Source: Saccharothrix longispora
GTDB lineage: Bacteria; Actinomycetota; Actinomycetes; Mycobacteriales; Pseudonocardiaceae
Direction of reading: 5' to 3'
Length of the DNA stretch: 64,000 nucleotides
NCBI RefSeq assembly: GCF_030852425.1
Contig: NZ_NSDM01000022.1
Location: forward strand, 28,440-92,439
A program made the translations under genes and the position numbers. The notes beneath the pieces were generated by a model. The model saw nothing but the letters and a program-made list of their open reading frames with translations, searched no databases and was not told the origin of the DNA. Shown piece after piece: positions 1-9,105 of this stretch (position 1 is the first letter of the stretch; the number at the start of each line of letters is the position of its first letter).

Positions 1-177
1 GAACTTGACGTCCGTGACGTGACCGCCGTGCCCGACGGTCACCGACACCACCTTGCGCGGCGCGGTCGCGGTGACGCGGATCTCCCGCAACCGCCGCTGG
101 ATCTCCACCATGGCGCGCTGCTGCTCCTGGAACTGGGTCAGCAACTGGTCCAACTGCTCGGTGTGCGAACTGGGCAT
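1..177 (-). CDS. YbaB/EbfC-family nucleoid-associated protein, partial (C-terminus outside window)
   Basis: Only the first 59 residues are visible; the gene runs off the left edge. The start is the ATG at 175-177, chosen because a GAGGAGG ribosome site lies just upstream. The visible part is a Gln-rich amphipathic helix (TEQLDQLLTQFQEQQ), then a beta-strand stretch (APRKVVSVTVGHGGHVTDV). This is the usual YbaB/EbfC layout of an N-terminal helix followed by a strand with a conserved Gly-rich turn. YbaB proteins are small dimeric DNA-binding proteins, and divergent copies are common inside actinobacterial type VII secretion loci. It lies 93 bp downstream of the EccA-like gene on the same strand and is probably the continuation of the operon. 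Whether this copy binds DNA or acts as a small secretion-locus accessory cannot be told from this fragment. Confidence 0.7.
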   Translation of the reverse strand, partial: MPSSHTEQLDQLLTQFQEQQRAMVEIQRRLREIRVTATAPRKVVSVTVGHGGHVTDVKF

Positions 178-270
178 GACGACCTCCTCGATCAACGGTG
201 CGGTGCGGGCGGGCGCGTGGACAACGCCCGCGGGGGCGGGCGACCTGTTGGCGAAACCGGGTCTGCCCGA

Positions 271-3200
271 TCAGCCCACGGCGGCCAGCCCGCCCGACGC
301 CGGTGAGCGCAGGTCCGCCGAGGTGAGGGTGCGGGACGCGGCGGTGGCGGCCAGGCGGTCGGCGAGTTGGTGCGCGCCGTGCGCGGTGCGGTCGGCGGAA
401 CCCTCGACGCGGGCCCGCAGCGCGGTGATGGCGTCGTCCGGCACGTCGTGGCCGCGCCTCGCCAGGTGCCGCACCGCCATCCGCACGAGGTCGTCCACGT
501 CGTGCTCGGTGAACTCCCACGCCTCGGCGAAGCACTCGGCCAGCAGGTGGTCGAGCCCGAGGAGGTCGCGCACCGCGGCCCGTTCGCCCAGCAGCAGCAC
601 GACCACGCCGTCGGCGTCCCGGCGGACCGCCTCGACCAGTGCCTCGGCGGTCTCCACCCGGCGTTCCACCGAGTCGGTGAGCCACCCGGCGTCGGCGTCG
701 AGCACCAGCACCCCGCCCGCGGCGTCCTCGAACGCGCGGCCCACCAGGCTGACGGCCTGGCCCGGCCACCGGGGGCACAGGTCCACGCCGACGCGGACCC
801 GCACGACGTGGCCCGCGTCGACCAGGCCGAGTTCGGCCAGGGCCTGCGCGTAGAGCCGGGCCACCTCGCTGCGGCCGGTGCCGCGCGGGCCGGCCAGCAC
901 CGCGCTCGCCTGCCGTGCCACGGGCCTGCGCCGCTGCTTGAGCCCGCACAGCCGCAACGCGGTGCGCCCCAGGGCCTCGCGCACGTCGGCCAGGCCGTGC
1001 AGGGCGCTCAGCCGCCGCCAGGCGCGGCTCGCGGCCAGCGCGGCGGCCGGGTCCGTGCCCGCGTCGGGACCGCCGGCCGACGGAGCCGCCGCACCGAGGG
1101 CGGCGATCTCCGGGGCCAGGTCCGCCGCGCTGAGCCGGTTGAAGTCGGAGTCCTTGGCCGGAGGCTCGTTCGCCAGGCGCGACGCCTGGTTGTTGACCAT
1201 GGCCTCGAACAGCTTGCGCGCCACGCGGCCGTTGCCGAAGGTGTCGTTCTTGGGCACCCGGTCGAAGTAGTCGGCCAGTGCCGCCACCGCGTCGTCGGAC
1301 AGTTCGTAGTAGTGCTTGCGGCACAGGTTGGCGGTGATGGTGACGAGTTCGTCGACGCTGTAGTTGGGGAACTCGATGGTGCGGGTGAAGCGGGAGGCCA
1401 GGCCGGGGTTGGAGGCGAGGAACTTCTCCATCAGCTCGGAGTAGCCCGCGACGATGACGACGATCTCGTCGCGGTGGTCCTCCATCATCTTCATCAGCGT
1501 GTCGATGGCCTCCTGACCGAAGTCGGGGCCGCTGCCACCGGACTGGCTCGACAGGGTGTACGCCTCGTCGATGAACAGCACCCCGCCCATCGCCTTGGTC
1601 ACGACCTCGGCGGTCTTGATCGCGGTGGCGCCGATGTACTGGGCGACCAGGTCGGCCCGCGCGACCTCGACCATGTGCCCGCGCGAGAGGATGCCCAGCT
1701 CCGCCAGCACCGAGCCGTAGAGCCGGGCGACGGTGGTCTTGCCGGTGCCGGGAGGGCCCGCGAACACCAGGTGCCTGCTCATGGGCGGCATGGGCAGGCC
1801 CAGCTCCTTGCGGCGCTGGCTCATCCGGATGAGGTTGATCAGGCCGATGACCTCCTGCTTGACGCCGTGCAGGCCGATCAGCGAGTCCAGGTCGGCCAGC
1901 GGCCCGTCCAGGGCGACCGCGCCGTCCGGGTTCCCGTTCGCACCGCCGGTCGGTCGGGTGCCGGGCAGCCGGTCGGCTCCGGGCCGGTCCGCGGGCGCGG
2001 GTCCGACCCCGACGGCGACCTGGCGCTCGTCGGTGACCAGGCCGGTGACGGTGAGCCGGTCGTGCTCGACGCGCCGGTGCACGGGTGTGCCGCCGCTGCC
2101 GGTGACCGTGCAGCCGACCACGGAGGCGTCCTCCTCGGTGTCCAGCAGCACACCGTCGCCGGCGCTGCCGGTGATCTCGCTGTCCTGGACGTCGGCACGC
2201 CCGCCGCTGTGCACGTGGACGCCGTGCCGGCGGGCGTCGCGGACGCGGCACCTGGTGGCGTTCAACGCCCCGCCGGCGACTTCGAAACCGTCCGCGGCGG
2301 CGGCGACGACCTCGCCGTCGCGGACGGTGGCCATGCTGTTCTCCCCGACGCGCAGGCCGCCGCCCCGCAGCAGCGCGGAGGCCACGGTGGCGCGGGCGCC
2401 GCCGGAGAGCGAGACGAGGTGCTCGGCGCGGCCCGCGACCCTGAGGTCACCGACCTCGGCGCTCACCTCGCCGGACAGGTCGAGCCCGATCCCGTCGCCC
2501 GCCGACACCTCGGCGTCGGCGAGCAGCAGGGTCGACCGACCGGACAGGGCGACGGTCGGGCCGGACGCCGGCTCGGCGTGCAGCCCCCGGAGCTCGACCC
2601 GGGCGTCGGCGCGCACCAGCACCGCGCCGTGCGTGGAGCCGCCGACCCACAGCTTGGTGAACCGGGGCGTGGCCTCGCCGTCCACGACGACGCCGATCGG
2701 GCTGTCGTCGACGCGGCAGTCCTCGAAGCGCGGCGCGGCGGACCCGGTCACCTGGACGGCGTTGCGGCCCGCCCCGACGAACCGGCAGGCGCGCAGCAGG
2801 GGCGTGGTCGCGCCCGCGAGGTGCGCGGACTGCACGCCCGCGCCGGTGAACCGGGACTCTGCCACGGTCACCTCGCCCGTGCTGGTCAGGTACAGGTCGA
2901 GGCTGCCGCTGCCGCTGACCTCCAGGTCGCGGATGTCGGCGGCGGCCTCGCCCTCCACCACGACGGCGGGCTTGCCGGTGTCGACGACCTCGCAGTCCTC
3001 GACCACGGCGCGGGCGCGCCCGTTGACGCAGATGCCGTTGCCGCCCGCGCGCAGCACCCGGACGCGGCGCAGCACCAGCACGCCGTCCTCGGCGACCACC
3101 ACGCCCGACGACGCGGCGTCGGCGATCTCGGTGTCCTCGACGCTGCTCTGCGCGGGCGAGGTGACCACCAGGCCCGCGCCGCCGGTCGCGGTGAGCGCGC

Positions 3201-3585
3201 ACCCGCGCAGCGAGACCCGGCCGCGTCCCCTGGCCAGCACGGCGGCCCACGACGCGCTGGACACGCGGCAGCCGTCCAGCGCGACCTCGCCGCGCCGGGC
3301 GTCGAGCGCCGCCACGTCGTCGGCGGCGCCGGTCAGCACCAGGCCGGTCAGCCGCACGGCCTCCGCGTCGACCACGACGACGCTGCCGGTGGCCGCGCGC
3401 ACCTCGACGGTGCCCGGTCCCTCCTCGGCGCTGAGCGTCACCATCCTGGTGAGCACCAGGTTCTCGTCGTAGCGGCCGGGCAGCACGCTGATCATCGCGC
3501 CGTCGCGGGCGTCGGTGAGCGCCGCGCCGATCGTCGGGTACGCGTCCGACCGGTTCTGCGCCACCACGAGCAACTGTCGGTTCAT
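271..3585 (-). CDS. EccA-like AAA+ ATPase fused to right-handed parallel beta-helix
   Basis: About 1,104 residues, starting at the ATG that overlaps the upstream stop by 4 bp (ATGA). Residues ~1-535 are a long run of short repeats with recurring V/L-x-D/E-x-x-V and G-x-G-V patterns, typical of pectate-lyase/NosD-type beta-helix. Residues ~560-820 are a CbxX/CfqX-type AAA+ domain like T7SS EccA: Walker A GPPGTGKTT at ~608 and Walker B VLFIDEA at ~668. A second AAA-like domain (~850-1090) has an altered Walker A, GPRGTGRS at ~896, with Arg in place of the catalytic Lys, and VLVLDAD in place of Walker B, so it is probably a non-hydrolysing partner. Mycobacterial EccA is a cytosolic ATPase with an N-terminal TPR domain that helps ESX substrates. 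Here a beta-helix replaces the TPR, so substrate recognition may differ. Its place in the ecc operon supports a substrate chaperone/unfoldase role. Confidence 0.82.
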   Translation of the reverse strand: MNRQLLVVAQNRSDAYPTIGAALTDARDGAMISVLPGRYDENLVLTRMVTLSAEEGPGTVEVRAATGSVVVVDAEAVRLTGLVLTGAADDVAALDARRGEVALDGCRVSSASWAAVLARGRGRVSLRGCALTATGGAGLVVTSPAQSSVEDTEIADAASSGVVVAEDGVLVLRRVRVLRAGGNGICVNGRARAVVEDCEVVDTGKPAVVVEGEAAADIRDLEVSGSGSLDLYLTSTGEVTVAESRFTGAGVQSAHLAGATTPLLRACRFVGAGRNAVQVTGSAAPRFEDCRVDDSPIGVVVDGEATPRFTKLWVGGSTHGAVLVRADARVELRGLHAEPASGPTVALSGRSTLLLADAEVSAGDGIGLDLSGEVSAEVGDLRVAGRAEHLVSLSGGARATVASALLRGGGLRVGENSMATVRDGEVVAAAADGFEVAGGALNATRCRVRDARRHGVHVHSGGRADVQDSEITGSAGDGVLLDTEEDASVVGCTVTGSGGTPVHRRVEHDRLTVTGLVTDERQVAVGVGPAPADRPGADRLPGTRPTGGANGNPDGAVALDGPLADLDSLIGLHGVKQEVIGLINLIRMSQRRKELGLPMPPMSRHLVFAGPPGTGKTTVARLYGSVLAELGILSRGHMVEVARADLVAQYIGATAIKTAEVVTKAMGGVLFIDEAYTLSSQSGGSGPDFGQEAIDTLMKMMEDHRDEIVVIVAGYSELMEKFLASNPGLASRFTRTIEFPNYSVDELVTITANLCRKHYYELSDDAVAALADYFDRVPKNDTFGNGRVARKLFEAMVNNQASRLANEPPAKDSDFNRLSAADLAPEIAALGAAAPSAGGPDAGTDPAAALAASRAWRRLSALHGLADVREALGRTALRLCGLKQRRRPVARQASAVLAGPRGTGRSEVARLYAQALAELGLVDAGHVVRVRVGVDLCPRWPGQAVSLVGRAFEDAAGGVLVLDADAGWLTDSVERRVETAEALVEAVRRDADGVVVLLLGERAAVRDLLGLDHLLAECFAEAWEFTEHDVDDLVRMAVRHLARRGHDVPDDAITALRARVEGSADRTAHGAHQLADRLAATAASRTLTSADLRSPASGGLAAVG

Positions 3586-6356
3586 GCCTGCGACCTCTCC
3601 GCTCGGGCGCGGCGGACCAGACCCGGCAACGTGTGGAACCTGGGCACCGCGTACGCGGGGGTGCGCGGGTCGCGCGGGGCCGAGGCCCACTTGTCGGCGC
3701 TGCCGCGCAGCGCGACCTTCGCCAGCTCGTCCAGCGACACGCGGTTGCGGTCCACCCGGCCGGTGGCGTCGATCTCGCCCGCCGCCAGTTCGCGCAGCAG
3801 GACCCGGCCGCGAGCGCCCTCGGCGGGTTCGGTCAGGCCGAGCACCTTGAAGCTGGTGCCGGGGACGAACAGCACCCGGTCGGTCATGCCGCCGACCTCG
3901 GGTTCCAGCAACCGGGTGCGCCGACCGGTCATCGACCACACCAGCACGTCCACGTCGCCTTCCTGGCGTGCGCAGGGCGCGCTGAGGGCGTTGAGGAACC
4001 CCCACTCGGTGACGAGCTTGCGGCCCCGGTAGAGCTCCCAGTCCTGCTCGGTCATCGAAGTGGTGAACACGGCGATGCCCCGGTGCGAGGGCAGGCGGCT
4101 CAGCCCGGAGACCGCGCAGCGCGCGAACGGCACGTGCGGGCCGACGACGGCGGTGCGCAGGGCGTCGTCCACCCCGTCCCCCTCGGGGGACAGGTAGAGG
4201 CGGACGGCCACGGCGTCGGTCAGCAGGTCGGACGAGCGCCCGGTGGACCCCTGGAAGCTGGGGTGCTCGGACAGCACGCGGGCCACCGAGTTCGCCACCG
4301 ACGAGAACTGCTGGTTGAGGGTCTTGCGCAACCAGGTGCGCTCGTCGTCCAGGCCGCGCTTGGGCATCACGGCAGCCGCCGCCGCGGCGGGCACGGGCTG
4401 CACCCGGGTGGCCGGACCGGGCCGGGTGTCCCCGGTCGGTCCGGTCGCTTCGGCGGGGACCTGTTCCGGGGGAGGTGGGGTCGACGCGTCGGGGGGCGGT
4501 ACGTCGACCCCACCGCTCAGGGGGGGTGCGCCGACAGGTGCGGCGCCGACCGGCGGCACGGCCGGGGCGCTCCTCCCGGGCGGCGGAGCGGCGGCGGGGG
4601 GAACGGCGGCGGGTGGCGCGGTGACCGGCGCGGCGGTGACCGGCGGCGCGGCGCTCGCCGCAGCCGGGCGTGCGGTCGGCGCGGGCAGCGCCCCGGGCTC
4701 CTCGGGTGGCGCGGTGGGTGGCGGCGGTGTGGTGGGCGGCGGGCCGGTGGGCGGGGTCGGGGCGGTCGCGGCCGGCGGGGCGGTGGGGAAACTCGACTCG
4801 GTGCGCAGCGACGGGGGGAGCACGGGCGCGTCGACGGGCGCGGAGCGGTCCGCTGCCGGCCGGCGGCCGGTGTCCGGCTGCCGCCGCGTCTCGGCGTCCA
4901 GCGCGTCGCCCGCCCGAGCCAGGTCCACGACCGGCGTGGGCACCGGTCTGGCCACGAGTTCGGTGGCCGCCTCGACCACCGGCGCGCCGGGACGCGCGCC
5001 GTCGGGCGACGTGCCGTCGGACGGCGCGGGGACGGACGGCACGGAGACGGCCTCGCGGTCCGGTTCCCCGTCGATCCCCGCCATCGCGCGGCCCGTGGGA
5101 CGGACGTCGGGCCGCACCCGGGCGCGCGCGGCGGCGGGCACCACGTCGCTCATCCAGCGCGTCGTCGGGTCGAGGCGGGCGACCAGGTCGTCGGCCAGGA
5201 CCTTCATCCGGGCCCCGGTCGCCTCGTCCGGGGCGTCGAACAGCATCAGGTGCCGTTCGGGGTCGACCGGCGTCGACCGCACCGAGTCGGCGTGCTCGGG
5301 TTCCTCGGGCGGGCGGACCCACATCCCGGCGGGCACCACCTCCACCACCGCGTCGGGCGCGTACCAGTACACGGCCGGGCCGACCTCGGACACACCGTGC
5401 ACGGGCGGCCGGTGGCTGACCAGCCTCGGTGGCGGGGTGATCCCGGCGGGTTGGGGGGTGTAGGCCAGTTCCCGCACGGCGCTGCGCCAGCCCGGCGCGC
5501 CGCCCGCGCGAATGGTGTAGACGTCGGGATCGACCACCGCCCCCACCGGCAGTCCGGTGTACCAGACCAGTTCCTCGCCGATGAAGTTCGTCAGCGCCTG
5601 CGCGGAGGAGCCGCCGTCCGAATCGGACAGCTGCCCGTAGCGCAGCAGTCGCGTCCGGCCCTTCAGCTGGGCCGGGAGGCCGGCCCAGAAGCGGGCCACG
5701 TCGTCGAACGAGATCGACGGCGCGTCGGGGCAGCCGAGGACCAGCGTGAGCACGTCGGGCTGGCACGGCAGGTTCTCCTGCAACCGGGCGCGGTGCACCC
5801 GCAGCTGCCCGTCGTCGCACGCGGGCCTGATCCACACCCCGCCGCCGAGCGGTTCGGCGATGCCGGTGGCGCTGGTGGCGACGGGGTCGGACAGCGCCTC
5901 GGACTCCCAGGTCGGCTTCGGGAAGCGCTTGGACTCCCAGCGCGGCGGCTTGCCCGGCTGGAACCTGATCCACCCGCTGTGCCGCCCGGCGTCCACGAAC
6001 AGCGAGCCGCCCACCCCGGGCAGGATCGCACCGTCGGGGGCGATCACCGGTCGGTTGAGGCGCTCGGCCAGCCACTGGCCGGCCAGCGCGGTGGTCTCGC
6101 GGGACCGGCCGCCGATGACGATGCGCACCCCGCGGCGGGGTCGGGGCATCAGGTCCGCCACGGATTCCCAGGCGGAGAAGGGGCTGCCCGTGGGCAGGTC
6201 GACCACGACGAGGTCGTGGTGGGGGTCCACGGCGACGACGAGGGCCAGGTTGCGCGCCTCGGGGGTCAACTGGTCCCGGGGGTGGACGACCAGGGCGTTG
6301 CCGATCATGCGGCTGGTCATCTCCACACCGCCGCGCCGTTCGGTCATCGGGCTCAT
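3582..6356 (-). CDS. T7SS-locus protein with Pro/Ala-rich middle and possible ADP-ribosyltransferase-like C-terminal domain
   Basis: About 924 residues. I took the first ATG (6356), which sits 1 bp after the eccB stop with GAGAGG upstream; in-frame ATGs at 6347 and 6320 are alternatives. Residues 1-~420 form a globular region (motifs MIGNALVVHPRDQ, FARFWAG-like, WYTGLPVGAVVDPDVYTI) that I do not recognise as an enzyme. Residues ~500-660 are Pro/Ala/Thr-rich and probably disordered. Residues ~669-905 contain an HRGIAVF strand, a GRKLVTEWGFLNALS helix and DRVLFVPGTSFKVLGL. This order resembles the R / S-T-S / E-x-E succession of mono-ADP-ribosyltransferase folds, but the usual E-x-E is not obvious (T-D-R instead), so it may be inactive. 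Its 3' end overlaps the EccA-like gene by 4 bp, so the two are probably translationally coupled. No signal peptide is seen. It is likely a cytosolic component of the secretion locus of unknown function. Confidence 0.7.
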   Translation of the reverse strand: MSPMTERRGGVEMTSRMIGNALVVHPRDQLTPEARNLALVVAVDPHHDLVVVDLPTGSPFSAWESVADLMPRPRRGVRIVIGGRSRETTALAGQWLAERLNRPVIAPDGAILPGVGGSLFVDAGRHSGWIRFQPGKPPRWESKRFPKPTWESEALSDPVATSATGIAEPLGGGVWIRPACDDGQLRVHRARLQENLPCQPDVLTLVLGCPDAPSISFDDVARFWAGLPAQLKGRTRLLRYGQLSDSDGGSSAQALTNFIGEELVWYTGLPVGAVVDPDVYTIRAGGAPGWRSAVRELAYTPQPAGITPPPRLVSHRPPVHGVSEVGPAVYWYAPDAVVEVVPAGMWVRPPEEPEHADSVRSTPVDPERHLMLFDAPDEATGARMKVLADDLVARLDPTTRWMSDVVPAAARARVRPDVRPTGRAMAGIDGEPDREAVSVPSVPAPSDGTSPDGARPGAPVVEAATELVARPVPTPVVDLARAGDALDAETRRQPDTGRRPAADRSAPVDAPVLPPSLRTESSFPTAPPAATAPTPPTGPPPTTPPPPTAPPEEPGALPAPTARPAAASAAPPVTAAPVTAPPAAVPPAAAPPPGRSAPAVPPVGAAPVGAPPLSGGVDVPPPDASTPPPPEQVPAEATGPTGDTRPGPATRVQPVPAAAAAAVMPKRGLDDERTWLRKTLNQQFSSVANSVARVLSEHPSFQGSTGRSSDLLTDAVAVRLYLSPEGDGVDDALRTAVVGPHVPFARCAVSGLSRLPSHRGIAVFTTSMTEQDWELYRGRKLVTEWGFLNALSAPCARQEGDVDVLVWSMTGRRTRLLEPEVGGMTDRVLFVPGTSFKVLGLTEPAEGARGRVLLRELAAGEIDATGRVDRNRVSLDELAKVALRGSADKWASAPRDPRTPAYAVPRFHTLPGLVRRARAERSQA

Positions 6357-6357
6357 G

Positions 6358-7713
6358 TCAACTGCCTCTCTTCTCCACCACGCCGAGGGCGCTGCGCGCG
6401 AGCGCGGGCCCACTGGGCACCGCGGCGAGCACGTCGGCGGCCACGGGCGTCGGCGCGATGCCGCCGAACCCCAGCGCGGCCACCGAGCCGTCGTCGGGCA
6501 ACGAGTACTTGACACCCCGATCGGTGATCAGGAAGCGGTCCGGCTTGCGCCCGTCCGCCACGGGCACGGCGGCGGCCAGCACCCCCGAGGAGGGCTTGAG
6601 CCGCACGGCGGCGGTGGTCGCGGTGGCCTGCGCCGGGCTGTGCCCCGGGTCCGCGGTCACCAGTTCGCTCACCACCCGCGTCCCCTCCGACCGCTGGCGC
6701 AGGCACACCGCGCGCTCGGGCCCGTCGCCGTCCACCAGCGAGGTGGTGCGGTCCAGGGCGGGCAGGCGGGAGACCAGGGAGGTGTCGGTCGAGCGGGGGG
6801 CGGCGACGAGCGCGGCGGTGTCCAGCGGTGAGACGCCGCGCCGCAGCTTGGCCTGCACCAGCACCGACTCGATCCGCGACAGCGGCGCGAGGCCGTCCTC
6901 GCGCAGCAGGAAGTGCTGGGTGCCGCCGCCCGCGGTGGCCTGCTCGAACAGGTCGCCGATCCGGCGCGGCGCGCCGGCGATCGACGGCCCGCCCTTCCCG
7001 TCGTCCGCCACCTCGGCGGCGCCGATCACCGGGCCGTCCGGCAGGGCGCCCAGCCACGCGGGCGGCACCGCGACCGGCGGTCCGGCACCGAGGCCCAGCG
7101 CGACCGGGACGGTGTCGTCGACGAGTCGGTGCTTGCGGTCGCCCCACACCAGGTACTGCCGGCCCTCGGAAGCGACCCACAGATGGCTGTCGTCACCCGC
7201 GTCCGCGGCCTGCGCGCCGGGCACCAGGTCCAGTCCCATGCCGCCACCGGACTTCGCCAGGCACAGCAGCCACGGCCCGGTGACGAGGGCGGCGCGGTCC
7301 GGCACGGCGTCGGGCGCGCCCTCGATGCCGATCTCCGGTCCCCGCTCCAGCCCCGCCAGCGACACCCGCTTGATCGTCTCGACGTGCGCGCCCTCGCCGA
7401 CCATCAGCAGGGCGGAGGCGTGGTTGGACACCGGCACGAGCACCCCGCCCCGGTGGACGTAGGTCGCGCCGGTCTCCTCCTCGACGAGGATCGCGCCGGG
7501 CTGCTTCCACGCCTGCGAGCCGCCCGGCTTGATCAGGCCGTAGACGCCGAAGCCGACGCCGATCAGCAGTGCCAGCACGATGCCCATGACCAGCCCGAAC
7601 AGGGCGCGCTTGGCAGGCGGTTCGCCGTGGCTGGTGTCGCCGAGCAGCAGGGCGGAGCTCATCCGCCCGACCATGGTCTGGTAGGCGTGCAGGTGGTCGC
7701 GCTGGGTCTGCAC
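6358..7713 (-). CDS. eccB: Type VII secretion membrane protein EccB
   Basis: 451 residues from a GTG start 3 bp after the eccD stop. The N-terminus (QTQRDHLHAYQTMVGRM) is the hallmark of EccB: a short cytosolic helix before one membrane segment at ~37-61 (ALFGLVMGIVLALLIGVGFG). A large extracytoplasmic domain follows, containing GAILVEEETGATYV, a VPVSNHASALL segment and repeated VLAAVPSGPAL-type strands. EccB is a single-pass core subunit of the ESX membrane complex with a periplasm-like domain made of repeat units. The length is close to the usual ~450-500. It sits between eccD and the Pro-rich protein gene with almost no intergenic space, so it belongs to the ecc operon. Nothing looks truncated. 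Confidence 0.93.
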   Translation of the reverse strand: MQTQRDHLHAYQTMVGRMSSALLLGDTSHGEPPAKRALFGLVMGIVLALLIGVGFGVYGLIKPGGSQAWKQPGAILVEEETGATYVHRGGVLVPVSNHASALLMVGEGAHVETIKRVSLAGLERGPEIGIEGAPDAVPDRAALVTGPWLLCLAKSGGGMGLDLVPGAQAADAGDDSHLWVASEGRQYLVWGDRKHRLVDDTVPVALGLGAGPPVAVPPAWLGALPDGPVIGAAEVADDGKGGPSIAGAPRRIGDLFEQATAGGGTQHFLLREDGLAPLSRIESVLVQAKLRRGVSPLDTAALVAAPRSTDTSLVSRLPALDRTTSLVDGDGPERAVCLRQRSEGTRVVSELVTADPGHSPAQATATTAAVRLKPSSGVLAAAVPVADGRKPDRFLITDRGVKYSLPDDGSVAALGFGGIAPTPVAADVLAAVPSGPALARSALGVVEKRGS

Positions 7714-7716
7714 GGT

Positions 7717-9105
7717 TCACCCGGCCAATCCGCGCGCCCACGCGTAGACGGCGAGGACCTGGAGCAGCACGGGCAGCACCGCGATGCCCGCGCAGATCTC
7801 CAGGACGTTGGCGAGGTGCCCCCACAGCGGCAGCGGACGGCGGTGCAGCGGGCGCAGCGCGGCGGCCACCAGCAGCACCGCGACACCCAGCAGCGCCCCC
7901 AGACCGCTGATCCGCCAGACCGGTTCGAGCAGCGCGAGCAGCACCACCACCTGCGACAGCGCGCACCACGTGCCCGCCAGCGACAGCGCGGTGCGCTGCA
8001 CGACGTTGCGGAACTCCCTGGCCCGCAGCAGCAGCAACGCGGTCAGCAGCCCGGCCATCACGTGACCGGCCCAGCCGGCGTCGGTGAACAGCACGGGCAC
8101 GGCCACCGCGAGCACCGGCGCGGCACCCACCGCGAGCATGGTCAGGTACTGGTCGGCCTGCCGGGTCCGGGCGACCAGGTCGGCCGCGGGTTCGGGCTCG
8201 ACGTCGATCTGGAGCTCCTCGGCCGTGCGGGGCAGCTGGGGGCCCCGCAGCCGGGCGGCGCGAGTGGCGATCTTCGGCGTGAACAGGGTGAGCAGGAAGA
8301 AGGTCGTGCCGGTCACGGCGGCGGTCTGCGTGCCGCTCAGCCCGACGCCCAGGAGCAGCCAGCCCGCGAGCACGGCGCCCAGCGCGAGGACCACCACCAC
8401 GCCGAACGGCACCACCGGCAGGTCGCGCACCACGAGGCGTTGCAGCACGAGCGGCAGGAGGGAGCAGGCCAGGGCGGCGACCGCGCCGACGAGCACCCCG
8501 ACGGGGGCGACCTCGCCGTCGGGGCCGGCGAGGCCGATCAGGCCGGTCAGCCAGGCGAACCCGCACCCGGCCACCCCGGCGATGGCCGACAGCGGCCGGT
8601 CACCGCTGGTGCGGGCGACCGCGACCGACGCGACGAGCAGCACCAGGGCCAAGGCGCCCGCCGTCAGCGCGAACGCCATCGTGGCGGGCGCGGCGAACAG
8701 GGCGGCGCCGATCGTCGCGAGCACGACCGCCGACAGGCCCAGGAACAGCCTGCGGTTGGCCGCGTCGCTCCACCGGTCGCCCTGCCTGCCGATCGCGGTG
8801 GCCATGCCCTCGGCGACGTCGTCGAAGTCCAACTCCGGCAGTGGGTCCTCGGCGGGCGAGAGGTGGAACTGGTCGCCGTCGAGCCAGTCCAGGGTCTCCG
8901 GTGTGCCGTCCGGGTCGAGCGGGGCCTCCCCCAGCCGTTGCAGCACCCAGGAGCCGTACTCGGCGCCGCGCTCCTCCTCGGGCACGACGTGCTCGACCAG
9001 CACCGGGATCAGCTCGGCGACCGGCGTCGCCACGGGCACCGCCAGGTCTGCCTTGCCGGCCGGTCCGACCACGGTGACGCGGCACAGCGCCGCGGCGGCC
9101 GTCAC
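7717..9105 (-). CDS. eccD: Type VII secretion integral membrane protein EccD
   Basis: 462 residues. The start is the GTG at 9103-9105, which overlaps the eccC stop by 4 bp (GTGA). A longer upstream reading of this frame only runs through eccC in the wrong frame. Residues 1-~95 form a ubiquitin-like YukD-type domain (CRVTVVGPAGKADLAVP...LQRLGEAPLDPDGTPETLDW). About 11 hydrophobic helices follow, starting near residue 120 (LFLGLSAVVLATIGAALFAAP) and ending at the C-terminus (VLEICAGIAVLPVLLQVLA). A cytosolic ubiquitin-like domain followed by 11 membrane helices is the diagnostic EccD architecture. EccD forms the membrane scaffold of the ESX pore around EccB and EccC. Confidence 0.93.
   Translation of the reverse strand: MTAAAALCRVTVVGPAGKADLAVPVATPVAELIPVLVEHVVPEEERGAEYGSWVLQRLGEAPLDPDGTPETLDWLDGDQFHLSPAEDPLPELDFDDVAEGMATAIGRQGDRWSDAANRRLFLGLSAVVLATIGAALFAAPATMAFALTAGALALVLLVASVAVARTSGDRPLSAIAGVAGCGFAWLTGLIGLAGPDGEVAPVGVLVGAVAALACSLLPLVLQRLVVRDLPVVPFGVVVVLALGAVLAGWLLLGVGLSGTQTAAVTGTTFFLLTLFTPKIATRAARLRGPQLPRTAEELQIDVEPEPAADLVARTRQADQYLTMLAVGAAPVLAVAVPVLFTDAGWAGHVMAGLLTALLLLRAREFRNVVQRTALSLAGTWCALSQVVVLLALLEPVWRISGLGALLGVAVLLVAAALRPLHRRPLPLWGHLANVLEICAGIAVLPVLLQVLAVYAWARGLAG

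Noticed and set aside
367..4032. Long plus-strand frame opposite the EccA-like gene
   Set aside because: Low-complexity Val/His/Arg/Gly translation, and it runs through the junction of two well-supported genes.
3586..6075. Upstream extension of the EccA-like frame to 6075
   Set aside because: It is the wrong-frame shadow of the gene at 3582-6356; the ATGA overlap marks the true start at 3585.
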